Part shown: positions 59,935-64,000 of the stretch, in pieces
Layout: each line of letters starts with the position of its first letter
Position numbering within the stretch: position 1 is the first letter of the stretch
Assembly (NCBI GenBank): GCA_037349315.1
Contig: JBAIAC010000007.1
Coordinates: 19,512,501-19,576,500, forward strand
Origin: Chelydra serpentina
Taxonomy: Eukaryota; Chordata; Testudines; Chelydridae
DNA: 64,000 nucleotides
Direction of reading: 5' to 3'
The notes under the pieces: generated by a model
Database searches by the model: none
What the model was told of the DNA's origin: nothing
The model's input: the letters and a program-made list of their open reading frames with translations, nothing else
Translations under genes and position numbers: made by a program

Positions 59935-60175
59935 TGAGTGACTGTTGTGCAGTGGTTAGGGCAAGGAGCTACCAGTCAGAGGATTTGGGGTGATATTCCT
60001 GGCTTTGTTACAGGCTTCATGTGTGATCTTGGGCAAATCCATGCTTTTCCGTGCCTCAGTTTCTCCAATTATGCCATTTAGATAATGATACTGCCTACCT
60101 TACAGGAGGTTTGATTCATTAATATTTGTGACACGCTTCAAGCACATCAGATAAACACTCTGTAGAAAGAAAAAT
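59935..60175 (+). mobile_element. MIR SINE
   Basis: A well-preserved copy: 'TGTGCAGTGGTTAGGGCAAG', 'GTGTGATCTTGGGCAAATCC', 'CCGTGCCTCAGTTTCTCCAA' and a 3' tail near 'CGCTTCAAGCACATCAG'. Confidence 0.85.
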
Positions 60176-60770
60176 ACTTCAGTGAAGTAGTGCCCATCTC
60201 AGAGTTCACCATTGTGCTGCACACTTCTCAGAACTTCATTATAACAACGAGGCATAGAACTTAGATTTATCTAGCTATGACCTCCAATGCTGTAGTGTAT
60301 AAATACCAGGTCCCTACCATTAGATCTATAGGGAAATCACCTTCAATGATTAGTAAGATCAAACCTATATTGATTCACCGAGTAAAGTTGTACACATGCA
60401 AAGTAGCCAGTTCATTACATGCTCCCATAGTAAGACTAAGCTCATCCTCACATATCTGGGAGTCACTGCTAACAATCTATGACATACAGTTGAAGTCAGT
60501 CTGATTCCTACCAGTGTGAGGTATGGGGAATACACATACAGGAGCCAGTTCTTTACAGTAGTATATCCATGCCGTCTATATATGCCAAAATCACTTGCTT
60601 CCATTAAAGGCCAGGACAGCAATTGTGAAAGGCATCTTGAAATGAATAGGTAGCATTGTTTGCACAGAGGAGTAATGAGGTAACAAGAGTATTCATTGCT
60701 ATATTAGCCTTCATGAATTCGACAACTATATTTTTAAATGAATTCCCCTCTCAGAAATCACTCTGAGCTA
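60176..60770. other. Non-coding DNA, nothing recognised
   Basis: It ends at the hAT terminus; the eight bases before that end (60,763-60,770) are CTGAGCTA, the candidate left target site. Confidence 0.5.
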
Positions 60771-62942
60771 CAGGGCCAGCCCACAACATTTTGGCACCTG
60801 AGGCGGAGAGCTGAAATGATGCCCCCATACCCCCTCGCTTGGCCCAAAATTTTGAAAGGTCTCAATTCTGCCTTCTTCCTGTTCTACTCCTCTCATGGTA
60901 CTGCTCTGCTACCTACTCCAATAAAGGAGAACTAACAACTTAAAATGCCTTGTTCAAAAATTTTAAGTAACACAACTTTCAAATGCCTGAACAGCAAATG
61001 TAACTTTTCTTGTCTGCATAGTAAACACTGGCATTTTTATCTATTTGAATAATCAAAATGGTGCTTTCCGTGCTTTCTTGGTTGCAAAGATTTGAACAGC
61101 TTCCTGAAGGTCCACAGTCTGGGCCAGATCTTGCTCTATTGAGATGGTTGCAAAGCTGACCAGCCTCTCCTGTGTCATTGTGGAGCGTAGATGTGTTTTT
61201 ATTAACTTCAGCTTGGAGAAGCTGCGTTCTCCACTGGCAACTGTTACAGGAAGTGTTAGAAGTATGCACAGAGCAACAAAAGCATTTTGGAAAGAGGGTG
61301 GTCATTTTATTTGTGCACATATATTCCAGAACAGCCTTTGGCATTGATCCTGCTAAAATGTATCTTGAAAGGGCTTTCAGTTCATCACCTAAATCACTTG
61401 CATCAATAACGCTCATGCCATCATGTGTCAACACTGTCTCTAGTGCCCTGCATTGCTGGTGTAGGTCTTCTGCAGGTATATTGAGGAGTTTTGGAATATC
61501 ATACAACATCCCAAATATACTGCTGTGTTCCTTGAGCTGCATAAAATGTTCTTCAACTGACTGTATTGCACAATCTAGCACCTGGTTAAAGAATTCAACT
61601 TTGAATTGTTGTTTGTGGTCTCTTTTGGGATTATCCCATGCCTTGTAAACAAAATGGCTTCTTCTTCGGTGACTTTTGAATTCTTGAATGGGTGGGAAAA
61701 TACCTTCAGTGTGAAGTTCCTCTGCAGACTTCTCTGCACTTTTCAGAACGTTTTGAAATCCTTCATCTGACCGGTAAGACTGTAGGTATGACTTTGCTTT
61801 GTTCAGTTGTTCCATTGCTCCAGATATATCAAGGTCAACACCTTGAAGTCTCTTCCTTATAACATTTATTTCAAACAGTATGTCATGCCACAACACTAAG
61901 CCACATAGAAATTTGAAGTTATGTATGTTTCTGGTGATTCCATTTCCCTCTGCCACTGTTCTCCCATGAACCGTTACTGTCATAGCATTATCCTCCATAA
62001 TGGCAACTATGGCATCATCTATTTTCCCAATTTGGTGTCTGATAGTTTTTATCGCCTCCACTCGACTTTCCCATCATGTGGCACTAAGTGATTTCAGTGT
62101 CAGAGAGGATGTTCCCAGAAGTTGCTTCCAAATTTGCCATCAATGAGTTGATGCAGAGAAAAATACATAGATGCTTTGAATTACATTAAAAAATTCAGCA
62201 TCCTCACTAGAAGCTGATGCTGCATCACTGACCACCAAGTTCAATGAATGAGAACTGCATGGGACAAAAAAAGCTCGAGGGTTTAACTGTCAGATCCGTG
62301 TCTACACTCCTCTGTTCTTTCCTCTCATGTTGGCACCATTATCGTAGCCCTGACCTCTCATGTCAGCTATCGCAATTCCAGTATCTTCCAGCTTTTTAAG
62401 AAGCACATTTGTTATACCAGCTCCTGTAGTATCATCAATGTCAAGAAATTCTAGAAAATGCTCTCTGACAGTCACCAGTGCAGCAGGGACATTATCACTA
62501 GGTTCTGTTGTTGTTACAAAATGCACCATTAAAGTAATTTGTTCCATATGGCTGATGTCAGGTGTGCAGTGCAGAATAACAGAGTAATATCTTGCTGACT
62601 TCAGATTTGCCACAATCTTCTGCTTGACTTTTGTTGCCAGTAACTGTATGATCTCATTTTGAATTGTTTTTCCAAGGTAGTGGTGTGTGTACATTTCTTG
62701 GGTGGTGACTCTTCTTCAATGCTCCTGGAGTGCAGTATCAAACTCAGCCATCTGCGCCACAATTTTAAGGAAGTTTCCATTGTTTGGCACATACAGCTGA
62801 TCTGAAGTGCCACGCAGTGCTAGGTTTTGGGTAGCAAGCATTCTCACAATGGCAATGAACCTTTTCAGAACATTTTGCCAGTAAAGAGACTCTGATGTAA
62901 TCTTCTCTTGATGCTGATCGTCTATGGTGGTGGCCTTTAACC
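60771..62942 (-). mobile_element. Autonomous-type hAT transposon, truncated by a Harbinger insertion
   Basis: The 3' end of the element lies at 60,771 and starts CAGGGCCAGCCC. A short 3' non-coding part ('TTTTGGCACCTGAGGCGGAG') follows, then the transposase coding region on the minus strand. The element stops abruptly at 62,942, where a Harbinger element begins; its missing 5' part should lie beyond that element, outside the window. The end CAGGGCC(A/G)G(C/T) and the inner GGC-CC-AGGCG words resemble the MITEs at 7.1 and 16.0 kb. Confidence 0.8.
61053..62933 (-). pseudogene. hAT transposase (DUF4371 + hATC dimerisation; ZMYM1-like), disabled
   Basis: The reading frame is continuous in one phase from 62,933 to about 61,300 but has five stop codons (62,716, 62,302, 62,290, 62,140 and 62,074, plus-strand lower coordinates). 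One frameshift near 61,285-61,300 moves the last 80 codons to another phase, ending at the TGA at 61,053. N-terminal side: NLALRGTSDQLY and NGNFLKIVAQMAEFD. Then YYSVILHCTPDISHMEQ, FLDIDDTTGAG and IADMRGQGYDNGANMRG, the DUF4371 RNase-H-like core. Next SSHSLNLVVSDAA, and finally ASGERSFSKLKLIK with SFATISIE, the hATC block. The zinc-finger N-terminus is missing, cut off by the Harbinger insertion. These proteins bind transposon ends and move them by cut and paste. This copy cannot make an active protein. Confidence 0.9.
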
Positions 62943-64000
62943 TTAGGGTATGTCTACACTACGAGACTAGTTCGATTTTTCTTAAACCGAACTTGTGAAA
63001 CCGATATTGCAAAGTCGATCGTGCGAATCCACACCAAGGACATTAAATCGAATTTGTGAGTCCACAGTAACGGGGCAAGCGTTGACATTGCAAGCGGTGC
63101 ACTGTGGGTAGCTATCCCACAGTTCCCGCAGTCCCCGCTGCCCACTGGAATTCTGGGTGTAGCTCCCAGTGCCTTCTGGGGCCAAAAATGTGTCGAGGGT
63201 GGTTATAGGTAAATGTCGTCATTCAACCCACACTCCCGCCCTACGTGAAAGCGCCGGCAGGCAATTAATTCGCGCCCTTTTCTGGTGATTGACAGCTCAG
63301 ACGCCACAGGACAGCGAGCATGGAGCCCTTCGCGATTATCGCTGCTGTTCTGTCCGTTGTCAACACCTCGCACCTTATCGTCCACCTTTTCCAGAGGCAG
63401 ATGCAGATAAATCGGGGGAGGAGGCAACGGAAGCTCCGGGAGGACATGAACTCTGAGAGGGGCACAGACCTCTCGCAAAGCACGGGACCCCGGCCCGTAG
63501 ACATCATGGTGGCAATGGGGCACGTTGATCCTGTGGAACGGCGATTCTGGGAAAGGGAAACAAGCACTGACTGGTGGGACCGCATAGTGCTGCAGGTCTG
63601 GGATGAATCCCAGTGGCTGCGAAACTTTTGGATGCGTAAGGGCACTTTCCTGGATCTTTGTGAGTTGCTGTCCCCTGCCCTGAAGCGCCAAGACACCCGA
63701 ATGAGAGCTGCCCTGACTATCCAGAAGTGAGTGGCCATAGCCCCGTGGAAGCTTGCAACGCCTGACAGCTACCGGTCAGTCGCGAATCAATTTGGAGTAG
63801 GCAAATCTACCGTGGGGGTTGCTGTGATGCAGGTTGCCCATGCAATCGTTGACCTGCTGCTCTCAAAGGTAGTGACCCTTGGAGACGTGCAGGTGATCAT
63901 AGATGGCTTTTCTGCTATGGGATTCCCAAACTGCGGTGGGGCTATGATGGGACACACATCCCTATCCTGGGATCGGACCACCAGGGCAGCCAGTACATTA
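62943..64000 (+). mobile_element. Harbinger/PIF transposon, inserted in the hAT element, right end outside window
   Basis: It begins GGGTATGTCTACACTAC at 62,946, directly after TTA at 62,943-62,945, the usual 3-bp Harbinger target. About 370 bp of 5' non-coding sequence follows with repeated CG-containing words (TCGATT, ACCGAAC, GTCGATCG). The transposase frame then starts at 63,320. The element continues past 64,000, so its right end and length cannot be seen. Confidence 0.85.
63320..64000 (+). pseudogene. HARBI1-like Harbinger transposase, partial and disabled
   Basis: The frame starts MEPFAIIAAVLSVV. A basic region (INRGRRQRKLRE) follows, then WWDRIVLQVWDESQWLRNFWM and FLDLCELLSPALKRQDTRMR, typical of the N-terminal half of HARBI1-type transposases. 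TGA at 63,728-63,730 interrupts it; the family has a CGA-type Arg codon there as I recall, so CpG decay is likely. The same frame continues with SYRSVANQFGVGKSTV, the helix-turn-helix, and VTLGDVQVIIDGF. At about 63,943-63,947 one base is missing in the FPNCGGA-(I)DG-TH block, which destroys the first catalytic Asp of the DDE_Tnp_4 domain and shifts the frame. HARBI1 relatives cut and reinsert Harbinger DNA together with a Myb-like partner protein, which is not in this window. Confidence 0.88.

Noticed and set aside
61172..61648. 158-codon plus-strand frame
   Set aside because: Antisense to the hAT transposase pseudogene.
63203..63738. Minus-strand frames of 157-162 codons under the Harbinger transposase
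   Set aside because: They are antisense to the HARBI1-like frame, which has clear family motifs on the plus strand.

Overview
This is vertebrate nuclear DNA, most likely from a turtle or at least a non-avian reptile. The evidence is the repeat content: CR1 ends with the reptile-style wording 'catactgggtcagacc', many MIR copies, a HARBI1-type Harbinger element whose end reads GGGTATGTCTACACTAC, several hAT miniature elements with 8-bp target duplications, L2-type LINE fragments, and a background that is AT-rich and poor in CpG. I recognise no host exon, no tRNA gene and no intact host gene. I read the window as a gene desert or a very long intron whose structure is almost all transposable-element history.

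Layout. 1-5.7 kb is unique-looking AT-rich DNA with small hairpin repeats. 5.67-7.06 kb is a solo LTR (4-bp TATA duplication) with a 60-bp tandem array, followed 16 bp later by a hAT MITE at 7.08-7.35 kb. About 12.1-13.5 kb is a decayed L2-type LINE. About 15.8-17.1 kb is a second LINE fragment on the minus strand, split by another copy of the same MITE. 19.16 kb holds (GATA)15. 20.6-21.2 kb is a CR1 tail. 26.35-26.63 kb holds tRNA-like SINE modules. 26.77-27.67 kb is a triple nest: hAT element in hairpin element in MIR. 33.65-34.26 and 36.99-37.69 kb are antisense CR1 copies, the second split by an inverted-repeat element with a hammerhead-ribozyme-like core. 40.13-40.44 kb is a GC-rich hAT MITE. 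45.6-47.3 kb is the best-preserved element, a 5'-truncated RTE-clade LINE whose reverse transcriptase has one frameshift and one premature stop. 48.7-50.1 kb is a MIR split by a solo LTR. 53.9-54.3 kb is a 5S-rRNA-derived segment followed by a MIR-like SINE. 60.77-62.94 kb is a hAT transposase pseudogene on the minus strand, cut by a Harbinger element that runs off the window at 64,000.

The genes do not form a pathway. The three coding remnants (RTE reverse transcriptase, hAT transposase, Harbinger transposase) are selfish elements and all carry disabling mutations within the window. Four GC-rich, CpG-rich islets (7.1, 16.0-16.4, 26.9-27.5 and 40.1-40.4 kb) are all hAT-type elements and should not be taken for promoters. 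The most informative leads are the nematode-like, CpG-rich RTE element (possible horizontal transfer), the ribozyme-like palindrome at 37.4 kb, the 5S-derived SINE head at 53.9 kb, and the repeated insertion of hairpin elements at nearly the same point of MIR.
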